Assembly: GCA_010405405.1 (NCBI GenBank) | Contig: MU004236.1 | Location: forward strand, 508,576 to 572,575 | Reading direction: 5' to 3' | Origin: Microthyrium microscopicum | Lineage: Eukaryota > Ascomycota > Dothideomycetes > Microthyriales > Microthyriaceae | DNA length: 64,000 bases | In this document: positions 44,817 to 58,672 of the stretch, piece by piece | How the letters are laid out: the number at the start of each line of letters is the position of its first letter | Numbering within the stretch: position 1 is the stretch's first letter | Program-made: the position numbers and the translations under genes | The notes under the pieces: generated by a model | What the model saw: only the letters and a program-made list of their open reading frames with translations | Databases searched by the model: none | What the model was told of the DNA's origin: nothing

Positions 44817-47800
44817 CGCGCGGTCTGGACTGGAAAGTATAACGAGTGACAAATGCAAAGAAGTATCGATGGTCCGCCGGGGGAATCAGATGCGTTGTTG
44901 GGTCTATATTGACAAAGAGTGATGTGATCTGCTTCGTTAAGGTTCCATTGATGGATGCGGAGGGCATATGGATTGAAGCTGGCAGTATTAATTCTCAACC
45001 GTCGATAACTATTTGCAGAGACAGAGAGGAGGCAGAGTGAAGTAGACGATGGACGGGGACTGGGGAGCGAACAAAGAATGTGGAGGAGAGTAGTTCTTGG
45101 CTATCAAGGGGCATTAATGGTGCAGGCACGACACATGGATCAGGCGAGGCTACCATCACTTAGCAAGTGCATTGTAGTATATGGAAAGAGCTGCCATCGT
45201 GCCTGCTCCATATTTGGTAATTCCTCGTGCTGATGGTAGTCAGCATCAGACACCTCTACTTCACCTTCCTATAACAGCCACGACGGGTGTACCTTAGTAG
45301 GAAGTAGGTATTTTGATGCGACTTCTATCCCATCGCTATCTATCATGAAATCGAATGCCAACATCACTGAAAGGATACTGATGATGTGACTAGATCTCCA
45401 CACTCGCCTAGCAGCACGATCGGAACTCACTTCGTCTCTTGTTAGAGTATGGCAGATCCAGGGATGGACCATCCACCTCCTCAGATCTTGCTTGTCCATA
45501 AAACTCAAAAGTTGGCCAAGCTCTTTCAAATATCCTTGCTATTCATGCGACCACCAATCTGTGGCTTGAGGCACTTCATAGCTCATAGCCTCGAACTTGG
45601 GTCCTGTGTTTTGCTCTTACTATCCGTGTACTGGTGAGCATCTTGATGCTGGGCACCATCAATACGACTTCTTACTGCAGCCGAGGAATCAGAAACAATC
45701 GACATATAAGCCTCTAGAATTCCAGGATCCAGAAACTGGTTCTGGAAGTTCCCCTATGTACGTGAGAGATCGCAGAATATATCAAAAATTCACTCCAAAA
45801 TCACGTGAGACGCCACCATTCAATGTTTTCTATCTTCCAAATACGAAATTCTGCACGATCCCATCTACTTTGTTACTTAGGTACTACTTACTGCAATCCA
45901 ATTACAGAGATCTACATCGCAGAAAGAGCTAGGTCAGATGAGCATACATGTATCAACCTGCATGAACTGGTGCATAGACAACAGCAACACCACGTAGCAC
46001 ACAATACCCAAACCAGCCTCCGCTGCATCAACTCAGCGTCCCCGATTCCTGGGGTCGGGAGATGCTTGCAATGAAGAAGCAACACTGGAGAATCAGGCGA
46101 GCACGACACCCGGCGGTACAGCTTCTCGCACATCGCGACCCGAGTGGATGCCGGGACGTTGCATGAGGCTTGATCTGTCGTGACACCAACCAAGTCCACA
46201 GGGGCTTTTTCAGTTGGTTGACTTTTGCGGCCTTGAGTTCTTTCACTAGTACACGATGTTGCGACTAGCCGTTGGGCTTGCACACGTCGCCGCACGTCGG
46301 ACAGTCGACATCGGACAGTCGACAGGTTGTGCTTCGTGAGCACAGCGTCGGGCTTGTTGTGAATTGCAAGCGGAGAGCGCGCAGGAAAAGGGAGAAGCTT
46401 ACTCCACTTATTCAATATCCACGAACGTGATGATCTGGAAACACTGCGTCTTCTCGTGTTTATTGTGCCGACGAAGCAAGCCCGGGACTTGCCTGTTAGT
46501 GCTCGCTGCTTGTGCAACGTTTTCGAAGAGATCATAGTGCATATCTCAAGGGGGGTTGGCTGGTTCAAGACTATTTGGATCAGCTAGGTGTTGACGGACA
46601 TTCAGAGAAGGAAACACAGAGGTTTCTCAGAGAGCCACGTTTGGTGCTTTGGGGTATGTATTCTTGTTTCTTACTAGCTGCATGCAAGAAGCTCATCGGA
46701 AACATCTTTTTGGGAGCAAGCCAATAAGCAACGACTTAAGTTTGGTCCCAAACTGCAGCGGGTTCCGTCGTGAACATGTTTCCCATGCTTCGTGCTTCCA
46801 AGAAAGTTGACAGTATGCAGAACAGATCTCCGGATTTGGCGATCTGGAATTGTTTGCGGTTTTGAGGCTATATTTGTCGGAAGAGGTACCCTCATGCATA
46901 CTGGGCTGCATCAGTTATTTTTGGCGCCTACCAACAACCTTCTAGACAAGAAATAATGTTTAAGCCTTCGAGGTTTCCTGGTTCTTAAGTCATCAAAATT
47001 TGAAGTGAAGCATGAGTCGATAAAATTGAATGGTCCACATCCGGAAGCAAGCGAGCCAATCTTACTTTATGGTAGGGCATCATGAATTGTATTAATTCTG
47101 GCAACACCACGAGTCTTTTAGGTCACCGTTTTTCAGAGAAACGCCAAGAAGAAACTAAACTGTTTTACGAGGGTAGAACCAAAAAACAAAGATGCGGCGA
47201 AAGTGATCGACAAGTAATTCCTGCGATGTCGTGTTTGATATGAAGTCGTTTGGGTTGAACGTCGAGCTAAGACCCCAGCATATCCGCACTCGAGATCAAG
47301 TTCTATATGTCCCTGAATATATAACAAATAGAGATCCACGATTAGCAGCGCCAGATAAGAACGACGGGCATCCGGCTATGACAGCCATGTGTCAGGAAGG
47401 TATGGACCAAACGACTGCTTGATCGACATAAACAGCGTGCTCCAAATTGCATGTTTATTAATATGATGCATACCCGGGTCTTTTTTGTAGTGCCCTGTTC
47501 GGTTTCTCGAAGGTCCTGAAGAACTGGCATGTGCGCTCTGGAGAAGCTTGCAATATGTTTGTTCCCCCCTGGTCGCTCTCTGTCGAGTTGATCCATGAGA
47601 GTTTCGAACCAGGGCTGGGTGCCATAGGCCGCGAAGGGGTACGCGGTTTACCTGGTGTTGCTGGTGTCACATCTTCTTAAGATGCGCTATAATATGAAGT
47701 TGATTGCAAGGGTTGCTATTAGAAACGGCTTTGCCCGGATTGGAATCTAGCTAGGTCGGCTTGTCATTTTGGATACATATTATCTGGGGGTTGGGACCAT

Positions 47801-49160
47801 TAGTTATTCACCTAGTGTGTCAATTAATCTAGGAAGGTATTTTACGATTGAATTGAAAGGAATAATGGATTTGTCTTCCTGCTGGTAGAAATGTATTGTC
47901 ACCTTTCTTGTTCATTGAGGATTCGTCGGCTCAATTTCTCGTTCCTATCAAATAAATAGTCCCGCTGGAATAGAAATAGTCAAGGAAGAATATCACTTAT
48001 GGCGAATGCAGATTTGAGTATCAAGGTATGAGGTATGGATTCTACAATCTCCCATGTAATACGTTTATATGGCATGGAGTATGTTCAAAGCTCACCAAAC
48101 GATGAATGACGAAGTTAGTCAATGACTGCCATTGGAATACTCCTATTTCACACTCCTTGACCAGTAAGGTGTATGATTAGAGAAGACGATTTGAGTACCT
48201 GGGGGAGATCCTACTAATTAGGGCCAAAACGATTCATCGTACGATGTTCAACAGGCGTCATCAATCAGATTCCGCGGATGAGATTCAAAGATCAGGTACC
48301 TATATTAGTGACACGTTCAACTATAAATTCCTCTTTGAATGTTTCAGTCTTTGCTTTGACTGCCATAGTACGAAAATACAGCAGTTTGCGGCATTGATTC
48401 TGGTTTGATCATGAGCACTAATATGCAAAATTAGAGGCTCGAATAGATAAAGAGAATTTAGTAACCTCTCTCTCATACTTACTAAACCAGTCGCGTATTT
48501 TCATCACAAGAGTGGTACAAGTTGACCGGTTCATCGAAAGTAATGAAAACTGAAGCAGACTCTCTCAATGTAGCTTGGCACAAGTTGAGTGTAAACCGAA
48601 TGCGCTGGGAGATGAAGCACCTTTCTTCCAATTGTATGATCCAATGGTCAACATTGTATTTGATGGGAGGAGCTGATTAGAGGTTTGGTCACGTCAGGTA
48701 TTGGAACCTTCCCCATGTTCAATTTCGTTGAAGAGATCTTCAATGCAAAAATCATCCTGTCCAACAAATGTCACGATGTTGATGGAGGTTGGGAGTGCAC
48801 TATTTCTCTGGCGTTAGGCCACCCCAACTTCCAAGCAGCTTCAGTCCCACGACATGCCGAAACAGGTTACCGACCACCAAAAGACCAAAGTTACATGTCC
48901 ATTTAGTGGATAGAGGAAGGCATCTTCCCAAATCGTGACGATTGGCCCACAAGGCAAGGCCGAAAACGAACTGCTGCACCCAGACTTATCCACACCTGGC
49001 TACCAAATCCATCCACGAGCAAAACCCCCCTTGGCTCGCCCCAACATTCCCCCCTAGAAAAAAACAAAAGACAAGAAACCTCCCGCGGCTAACCTTGCGT
49101 GGTTCCGCGCTAGTCTGTGCAGAATTTCAGCCATCCGCATCCTTTTCCTGCAAGCACTGA
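44817..49160. other. 4.3-kb gene-poor flank of the large element
   Basis: The first few hundred bases should be the promoter of the Kre6-like gene. The rest has normal base composition but no frame that I can support. A 218-codon frame at 45,912-46,568 (-) has no recognisable motif and atypical composition. A 14-bp direct repeat containing GTCGAC lies at 46297-46324. Confidence 0.4.
46297..46324. repeat. 14-bp tandem direct repeat (TCGGACAGTCGACA x2)
   Basis: Two perfect adjacent copies, each with a GTCGAC palindrome at its core. No gene is close enough to suggest an operator role. Confidence 0.7.
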
Positions 49161-49166
49161 CAAGGG

Positions 49167-49274
49167 TATGATGGCGCATTACTGCCAACCCCGCTCAAGA
49201 TAAGAACTTCTAAACTTCTAAACTTCTAAACTTCTAAACACGTTACTACATTACTACATTAGTGACGTTACCCC
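49167..49274 (+). repeat. Left terminal inverted repeat
   Basis: 108 bp beginning TATGATGGCGCATTACTG, then CTTCTAAA x4 (49207-49238), ending at CCCC. Compared with the right TIR it carries almost only C-to-T type changes. Confidence 0.92.
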
Positions 49275-50518
49275 ATTACTATATTACTATATTACCCTTT
49301 AATCTCTAGAGCTCTAGGTTATTAATTATAGATAATTGCAATCCTACCTTACTACTTAGAAGTTATTATATTTATATTAAGATATATCTTTCTAATAAGT
49401 TAGTATAGTTACATATATATTATATAATAATTAGTAGGAAGTATAAAGTATAAAGTATATAAATAATTACTAAACGTAAGTTTATATTACTATCTAACGA
49501 ATAGGTATATATATATATATCTACCTAAACTAATTAAGTATCTATCTCTTTCCTAGAGTTATTCCTTATACTTTTTACCTTATTACCTTATCTATAATAA
49601 AATGCTAGGCCCTACTTCTATTAATTTAGAGTTCTATTAGGATAAGATTAAAAATCTTATTATAGGATAGTTTTTTACTTATCTAAAAGTTATATATTAG
49701 CTAAAAGAAAACTATAATATTAACGTTACGCTAAGTATACTACGTTAGAGAATTAAGCAATAGAAGATCTAACGCCTTATAGCTTCTTTATTAGAGCGCT
49801 ATAAAAAGCTTAAGGAAATAATAAAATTCTTATTCTATAACAAGAATAGTAATAAAGATAAAATGCTCTATACTCTTTAAACTATAGAATATCTAATAAC
49901 TATGCGAACTCTCTAGCGTTATTAGTAAAAGCTTAGTCTTAAACGCTACTACAAGTTTATATTAGATAAAAATTTTATAATAGCTTACTACTAAGATAAA
50001 GCAATAGTTCTAGCTAAGCTTTATAGAGCTTATTTATTAGTATCATTATATGGCTATTAAGCTCTAGCTACTAGACTTTATAAATATAGATACCTAATTC
50101 TAGAGGCCTAGATTAATTAAATTTAATAAGATTTAGATTTTGTTAATATATAAGCTTACTAAAGATAAAAATATTAAAAACGTAGCAAATATAGAACTAA
50201 AGGCCTAAACTATATCTAGTTAATTAATAGGTATAATAAACTTAAAAAAGTAGGAATTAAAATTTATAGCTATATTAACGCCTACTTACGAAATATAATC
50301 TAGTATTATGTTAGTATATTAAATACTATAAGTATAAGTTATTTATATTAGTACTTAGATTAGTTAACTATTAATCTTATAATCCCTTAGTTTATTCGCT
50401 TAGATTAAGGAAGTAAAACTATAATACTTACTAATACTTATTATAAGTTTATAAAGGCTCTAGAGCATAGAATTTCTTTCTTAGATTATTATCTATATAG
50501 GACTAGTATTATAAATTA

Positions 50519-51397
50519 GAGGATTAAGCGCTAGTAGAGAAGCCTTAGCAAATTAGCATTAACTAAATAATAAGTAAATTATATAACTACGTATACTTAA
50601 GAGTTAGTACTAATATAATAACCTACTAGATATTTTTTAATAGGCTAGTTAATAAGGGTTCTTATTTAAAAGATAAACTTAAGGACTAAATTATAATATT
50701 AGCTATTTACCTTCTTATCCTATAGCGCGTAGTAGAGGAATTTATTAATAACTAGAATAACTATAAAATTATTAACGACAAGAAAAAGTAACTATACGTA
50801 GTAAATAGTAAACCTTAGCATTTATATATCTTTCCCTAAAGAGCGTAAAATATAGGCCTAGTTACTAATCTAGTAGTACTTTAGGCTAAGAAAGTAGTAG
50901 TAGGAAACTAGGATAAGGACACTTTTTTACTACCTAATATACTTTAATAGTATAACGAAAAGCTAGATGTAATAAAATTTAATCCTAATAGTAACTCCTT
51001 TAAAATAGAAGAAGATTAGCATAACCTAACAAACCTATATCTTAATTACTATCTTTGCTTATAAGGAGTAATTAGTCACTATATAGCATTAGGTAATACC
51101 CTAATTCTAGCTACTCTTAAAAATCCTTAGGGCAGTAAAGCTTAGATTAGAGATTACCTAAACTACTCTATAGTTTAAGAGATATAGAGGGCTATAAATA
51201 AAGATAATAGAGATAGTAATATTATAAAGTTCTAGGCTACTATAAAACGTACAGGACTTAGCTATCTTAATAATAATCAATTAGGAGATAATTTTAATAT
51301 TAATTTAGCTAAAGAAGAGGAAATTTAAGCTAGTAATATAGAGAGTAAGGGTAATATAGAAGAGGAGCTTTAGTTTATATTTAGGCGTTTTAATTAA
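50519..51397 (+). pseudogene. Relic reading frame A in the large element
   Basis: One frame can be followed for about 290 codons. Its only interruptions are TAA and TAG, the codons produced from CAA, CAG or TGG by C-to-T or G-to-A change; no TGA was met. It ends in a Glu-rich segment followed by FRRFN and a stop. Residue usage is that of a normal soluble protein with alternating charged and hydrophobic positions. I do not recognise the family. Confidence 0.6.
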
Positions 51398-51532
51398 TAA
51401 TAATAATTTATAACGATTTTATACACTTTAATCACTTTTTAAAACCTTACTATACTAGTAAAGCTTAACACTATAAGGCATATTATTAGATAAATAGCAT
51501 ATTCTCTTTATATTAAGAAGTTAAAGATTTCT

Positions 51533-51580
51533 AAGTCTCTTAAGTCTTTTAAATCTCTTAAATCTCTTAAGTCTCTTAAA
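51533..51580. repeat. 10-bp tandem (AAGTCTCTTA-like, ~5 copies)
   Basis: Imperfect tandem units inside the large element, downstream of relic frame A. Confidence 0.65.
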
Positions 51581-52399
51581 AAGGACAATATAAACGTTAC
51601 TTAAATTTTTAGTTTCTTTCTTTATTCTTAATAGCATTAATAATAGAGTAAGGGCCTATAGTAGCATTAGGCTTAGTACTCTTAAGTACTTATCCCATTA
51701 TTATAAATAGCGTATAAATTAATTACAATTAGGTAACTAAAATATAATACCTAAAGTACTAGGTGCTTATAGGCATATCTCCTAAAAGAGTTATTCTTAT
51801 GCCTTTAGTTATATTTACTAATTTATAAGAGCCTAGGTAAAGATAAATAAAAGATAACCTAAGGCCTTATACATTATCACTACTAACACTATATATAATT
51901 AAAAACCTAGATAATGTAATTAAGGTTTCTAACTCTAAAACGCTACTATAATTATAGTAATATATTAAATAAGAGCTTCTCCTTATTAAGATAGAGGAAT
52001 ATAATAATATCCTATTACAAAATCTAAGTAATAGAAGAACTCTAAATAATTTTGTTAAAGCGCAATATAGTTAGAGAAGCTACTAGAACTATGTAGGATA
52101 TAGATTAATAAATGCTATAGCAAAGCTAGATTCTATCGTATAGAAGATTTAATAAGGCGTATTAGCAATTCCTAAAAAAAAAGGTATAAGATTTTATTAA
52201 GATATAAGTATAAAAACTTACCCTAGTTTAGTTCCTAAAACAACCTTAGTATAAATAGAATAGAAAGTAGAGATCTATTCTTATATTATTAACTATAAGA
52301 CGTAGGGTAACTATATACAATTTAACTTTATTAAAGAATATTATAAGTAGCCTAGTCATTAGGGTAGCTTATACTAACGTATATAATAGCTTTAGTAAA

Positions 52400-53498
52400 T
52401 ATAGACCTTTTTTAGAGTAACGTTAAGAGTATTTAGGACTTTATTTATAAATACCTAGCTCCTTATTTAGACGACATAGTACTTATTAACTATAACAAAG
52501 TCTTTACTCATAGTAGGGGCATTTAAAACGTTAAACTTACTAGCAAAATTAAACTAGGCAAAGAACTTATAGGTTACGTATTCTTAAAGAACAAGAAGGG
52601 TAAGGCTTTAGGCCTTCCTCTAAAGCAAGGAGAGCCTCCTAAGATTAGCCTTATTAGTAGAATATATAATATCATTAAGCTAGCTAGCATTACTATAGGT
52701 AAGTTTATTAAAAGAGCTACCTTTAATATTAATAAGGAGGGTTAACTACAAATTTACCTAATTATATATAAGTATTAGGAGATTATTCTAGACTCTAATT
52801 CTAATGCGTCTATCTTATTAGCGCCTACTTTAAAGACCTTAAAGGTACCTACCCTAAAGACCCTAAAGGCACGCTAGTAGTTACCCTTAGAATAAACCCC
52901 TTTAAGACTTAGGTTAGGTAAAGCTATTAAAGCTAATCTAGGTGCTTAGATAAAGCTTAAGAAAGTTAAGCTTAATATAGACGTCCTTAAGAAGATAAAA
53001 GCTACTATACTAGAAGCTAAGCAAATTATAAAGGATCTATAAATAGCAAAGAATCTAGCAGAGGACAAAAGTAGATAAGGCCCTAAGTCTACTATAAATA
53101 ATAAGAATAATAGCCCTAGTAATAAGAAAAAAGCTATAGCTAGTAGTAAAGATAACAATTCTAATACCTTATTGCTATTACTAAAGACATTATTTTAGTA
53201 ACTAAGAGAGAAGAAAGCTACTAAAGAAGAGAAGGAAGCCACCGCTACTAAGCAAGAGAAGAAAACTACTAAACAAGATATACAGAAGTAGGCCACATTC
53301 TAGGTTAAGCTATTAGAGGACGATATATCTACTTACGCTTCTTAATCTCATAAGGTAGTACTTACTCTAGCGGACGAATAAGTAGCTATAGCTATTAAAG
53401 TAAATATTCTTAAGGTAGCTAAGGCTAACGTAGCAGTAAAGAAGCATAAGGGGCGTAAAGAAAAGGGTGCAAGATATAGACGTAGAGATAAGAAGTAA
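52400..53498 (+). pseudogene. Relic reading frame B in the large element
   Basis: About 360 codons are readable with only TAA/TAG interruptions. The second half is Lys/Glu-rich and alanine-rich, ending in a strongly basic stretch (KKHKGRKEKGARYRRRDKK) before a terminal TAA. A basic C-terminus of this sort is common in fungal DNA-transposon proteins, but no catalytic motif is certain. An isolated PYLDDI string near 52,460 is not followed by the rest of a reverse transcriptase. Family unknown. Confidence 0.6.
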
Positions 53499-54639
53499 GG
53501 TAGCGCTACTTAGTTACGTTAAAAGGCTATTTAGATATCTCTACTTATTTAATACTTATTATAGTTTTATTATACTTATTCTACTCTTTTCCTTACTAAT
53601 TCCTAAATAATTAAGATAGTATTAACTTACTAATAATTACTTAGTAAATACTTTCTTTATAAACTTAGTAGGAGTTCTATATATAATAGATATAATGCTA
53701 TCTTAATTTAGTAAAGAGGCTAGTAAAACCTATAACTACTACTAGCCTATTATTTCTAACTCTATTACTAGAGTCACTAACCTAGAAAGGATATATTAAA
53801 TGCTTAGCTAAAAAGTAAAGAGTAAGCATAGGGAACTTACTAGAGTTCCCTCCTAGTAGTAACGCTATAACTAGGATTAAGCTATATTTAGTAAGTAGAT
53901 CCTACGCTAGGCTTACTAAACTATAAGCTACTTATAACTTAACTAGACTTTAATAAACTCTAGTTTCTTAAAATTATTTTTTAAAGTTAACTAAGCAATC
54001 TTTTATTAAGCCTTAAGTATTACGCCCTTTATACATAGACCTTAAACTTAAATAGGACTAAATCTTAGGAAGGGCTAATACCCTTCCTAAAATAGGACTA
54101 ACTAATTTAATAATATGTCTTTATATAGGTACTATGCGTATGCTATAAAAGAATAAGTAACTAGCTTATTAAACTATTGTGCTCCTTCTTTATTCTACTA
54201 AACTAATGCCCTTATAATACTTAAGTAGTTTATTAACTTATAGGTTAAACCTAAATAAACGTTAGTAAGCATAATAATTAATATAATTTATTAAGTAGAA
54301 GTTACAAAACGTAATATGAAAAACTACTATATAAAGATAAAATAGTTAAGAAACAAGCTTAAGGAATTTACATAATATTGCTATAAATATCACTAAAACT
54401 AGAACTACTAACTAAAAATTAAATTAATTAAAAGTAGTACTAAACTATAAATTTAAAGGCTAAGGAAGTTATTAGTTAAGTATTAATATATTCCTATAAA
54501 AAATTAGTTATATTTCTATCTAATACTATTAGCTACTTACTAAGATATATAATAATAGTTATTAAGCTTTAACTTTAATTCTAATAGACTTTCTTAGGCT
54601 ACTAGTCTATAAAGGAGTCATAGTCTCGTTTAAGGTAGA

Positions 54640-55080
54640 TATGATGTTAGTTAATAGGAAATAACTTAAAGAAGGTTAATAAAGTTAATTATTAGGCCGC
54701 TAGGTACTTAAAGGTAAGGGTAGTAGGCTCTTTAATATCTAGACTATATCCTTTTAAGATTCTCTAATTAGGAGTAACTCTGTTTTTTTCTTTATACGTA
54801 ATATAGTTATCTATATCCTTATTATTAAATTTATAATAGCGCTCTAACTACCTCTTACTATTATACTCATAAAGAGGATAGCCTTTATTAAAGTTAACCT
54901 CCTAAACTAATTGCTTATTCTCTCCTTATTCTATCTTTACTCTATTTATCTCTTTTAAAGCTCTTAAAGATATATTAATTTTTTTAGCATTATTTAAAAT
55001 GCAAACGGGCTAGTAGTACTCTCTCTGTTTAGTACTATCTATCTAAATAAAGCTTACCTTAGCCTTACTTATGCTTTTAA
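54640..55080 (-). pseudogene. Relic reading frame C in the large element
   Basis: On the minus strand about 145 codons are readable with only TAA/TAG interruptions, running from near 55,075 to 54,650. It includes a Cys-containing segment (REYYQPVC), a charged helix (RALKEINRVKIEQ) and a Tyr-rich segment (KGYPLYEYNSKRQLERYY). Because it is opposite to frames A and B, the element carried genes on both strands or is a nested insertion. Family unknown. Confidence 0.55.
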
Positions 55081-58000
55081 GAATTCTTTTTACTTACCTG
55101 CATAATCTCTATAGTCTACCTTAAAAGCGTATTAATAATATTAATACGCCCTCACCTTCTAGAAGATTTAAGTTACTAAACTTAACTAATAAGCCTATTA
55201 TATTACTATTACGATCTATATATATCTTTATCTCCTCTACTTTTGAACGTGCCCTAAAAATATCTAACTTCTCTTTACTATCTATATAGCGCTAAAGGTC
55301 CTTATAGAAGGGCTCTAGGTAAGATTCTTTAATTTAATATTATATTATATTAATTTATATCTAGTTATTAGTATTAAGAACTTAATTAAATCTATAACCC
55401 TTAGAGTAAATATTATCAAAATAATATATAAAACGAAATAAAGCTTATAAATCCTTAGCTACCTCTTAGTAAACTAAGAAAGCAGCTAGAAACATATAAG
55501 CTTTATTTATTTTAAGGACTTTTTAGCTAAATACTTCTATATTAGAATGTCTTATAAAGTAGTAACTTTAACTATAGAGTAAGATCTAGAGAAAGTTATA
55601 CCTATATTAACTTATAATTTTAATCTACCCTCTATCCTAGATAATATACTACTAAAAAGTATGCTATATTAAAAAAGGGTTAAATTTAACTTATATATAT
55701 TATCCTTAGTATTTTTAAGTCTTTATCTTTTAATATTAGACCTTAATTGCCCCCTAGGTAAACTAAGAAAATAATTAGGGTCTAATATAGCTTTAGAGGA
55801 GCTAATACCTACCTAAATTAGGATTTTTATTAATCTAATATTAAGTTAGCATTCTTTTTAATAGTAGAAGAAAGTAGATAAATTCTTATCTATTAGTTAT
55901 CTTGTCACTAATATATATTTCTTCTACGTAAAGTACTACTTTAATTAATAATATAGTAGGTAGGGATCTAGTACTTTATTAGTATATATATAATAAAGTC
56001 CTTAGTAGAGACATACTATTACGTTAGATATAACTATCTTTCTAAAAAGAAGCACTACTAGCTATACTCTAATTAATATTTATGACATATACCTAAGTTT
56101 ATAATTAGCTTTAACCTATTAATATAATATTATCCCTATAGATAGAAGACTTCCTAAAAAGATAAAAGAACTAAATATATAATAAGTACTTAGGGCAGGC
56201 GAAGTAGTGTACTTACTTTGCTATCTTAGGCGTAGTAATAATAAGTAAAAGTAAATATATTAAAAAATAACTACTAAAATAAATAGGGATACTAAAAGCG
56301 ATCCTTACTATCTTAAAGTAGATTAGTAGACAAATAGAGTAAACTTAGGACTTACCTAAAGCGTACGTTATAGGCTTAAATCTAGCAAAGGATAGCCTAT
56401 AATACGCTTTTTGTATTTTTGTTTCTATTAGTTATAATATATAAAATATAAGTCTACTGTTCTATACTCCTAGATATTCTAAATAAACCCTTAGTTTGTT
56501 CTTAAAGTCATTAATTATTACTAGGTAACGAGGTAGATAGATACATAAGCCTTATAAGTTAAAAGTTTAACTACTTAGATTTTATAATATCCCTTTATAA
56601 ATAAGCATAATAACTAGTTAGTAACTACTATAGCTAGTAATATATTTTTAGATATTAGCTAACTCTAAGCTACTCTTTTACTACTTAATCGTCTAGCATT
56701 TAGATATATACTATAGTTACTACTTCTACCTACTAGGAACTAGCACTTTTTAACTTAAGGAGAACGTTACTTAAATAAAGATGTTTAGAAGTAGTTAACT
56801 AGCCTACCTTTATATATTAACAAACTAATAATAATATTTATTAATATTTATTTACATTATCTAGTATGTATTAATAGAAAGTATATCCCTACCTTTCTCA
56901 TAATATACTACTAATTATATACTAAGTAATAAAGTTTCTCTATTTTTTTAGAAGCTTCTATATCTACGTTCTTTTAATAATAATATTTATTACTTTAGAT
57001 TAATAATATGTACTAAGATTTCTATCTAAGGAAAAATTAGGTATATCTAAAGTATAACTACTAGCTAATAAATAATATAGTTAAATTACCTTAATAAGGC
57101 TACCTAGAGTCCTTACCTAATAAACTTAACCTTCCTAGAAAAGATATATACTTTATACTAAAGTAAAGAGTATAACCTCTATTATGCGTTAGGGCTAACG
57201 TATTAGATATACCTATTAATATTAGATTAAGGTAGGATTACTTTTTATAAATAGGAATACTCTTAGTAAAATTAAGAGCCTATAGTTTATATAGGTTAAT
57301 AATTCTATAACCTACTTATACTATTTATATTATTCTTAATATAGTGCTTATGCTTCCTAAGGATATAGGATAGCGTATAGAATTATCTCTATATATAATA
57401 ATAATAAGGCTATAATAATATTAGAAAGTTTTTAGAGAGCCTAGTTTAAATAAAAATTATAGTAGAAAATTATAGTAGTTAGCTTTAGTTTTTAGGCTTT
57501 ACCTTCCTCCTAATTGCTAACTTACTAGTATTTAGTTTAGATAGTATTTAAATAATATGCTAGTTTTTAACTAACTTTCCCCTATATTATAAAATATAAG
57601 CTCCTCTAATATATAGAATGACCTAATTGCTATACCCTAGACTAGAGTATAATTACTACGTAAGTATAATAGATTATATAGAACTATAGCCTTAGGAGAG
57701 CATTGTTAGTAAAATAGATGAAGGAAAAATAAGATTAGACTTAAAAGGTATACTAGAATTACTTTATTATAACTAGTAAGCCTATCTATAAGATAAAATC
57801 TCTAAATAAGGAGGTAATTAGTCGTTATTAATAAGCCTACTATAGATAGTAGTCTACGATAGGCTATAACTAACAAAGGGTAATAATATTATTTATATCT
57901 TATATATAGTGTCTCTAGGTAGTAAGTAGTTATAGCATTTAGTATAACTAAAATACTAATTAATTAATAGTTAAAAACTACCTACATCGCTATAGATTAA

Positions 58001-58561
58001 CTTAGCGTAATATAATATATTAACATAGAATGTATTAACGTTAAAGACGTTAAGACTTTTTTTTAAAAGAAAAAAATTAACATAAAAAATACCTTACTAT
58101 TTTGATCTTCTCTAGAAAGCGTATTAGAGAAAGGTAACTAACAAAGTATAATAAGATATCTCTAACAATAAATGCTAAAGCATAAATAGTTATAAAGATC
58201 ATTATAATATCATCACCTTAAAAGGATCTTAACATTAATTAAAATCTACTAAGATGTTTCTATAGCAATTTTACTAAGTATTAGTATAAATATACTACTT
58301 AACAAGCTTTATTATAGAAAGCTCTGCTTACCTAAGTAATACATAGTATTAAATAATACTACTTAGTAATGGAAAGGCTTTATAGCTATCCTAGCTAGTT
58401 AATACTTATATATCTAGAAAACTAGACTAGGTTATAAAGATAGGTTAAACTAGTAATCTCTACTAGTTTTGGCTACCTTAAAGCTAAGTAATTATTAAAT
58501 AATACTTTAAAAAGTAACTATAAGTTATTCTTTTTATTTTACTAAAATGAATATATATAAC

Positions 58562-58672
58562 AAGTAAAACAATATCTTAATCCCTTAATAATATCTTAAT
58601 CCCTTATGTAGTAAGTAAAATAATATCTTAATCCCTTATATAATAAGTAAAATAATATCTTAATCCCTTATA
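58562..58672. repeat. Tandem repeat with ATATCTTAATCCCTTA core, 4 copies
   Basis: Four copies of a 16-bp core, mostly spaced by AAGTAAAATA-type sequence so that the full unit is about 34 bp. It lies within the large element, about 1.9 kb from its right end. Such arrays can be binding sites or simple expansions; the function is unknown. Confidence 0.75.

Noticed and set aside
45912-46568. 218-codon frame on the minus strand
   Set aside because: No motif, Cys/Arg/Ser-heavy composition typical of antisense noise, and no plausible promoter or splice context.
47590-47640. tRNA-like B-box (GGTTCGAA on the minus strand)
   Set aside because: No matching A-box or cloverleaf could be drawn around it.
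52440-52500. PYLDDI string suggesting a reverse transcriptase
   Set aside because: The residues before and after do not follow the palm-domain order and no RNase H or integrase pattern is nearby.
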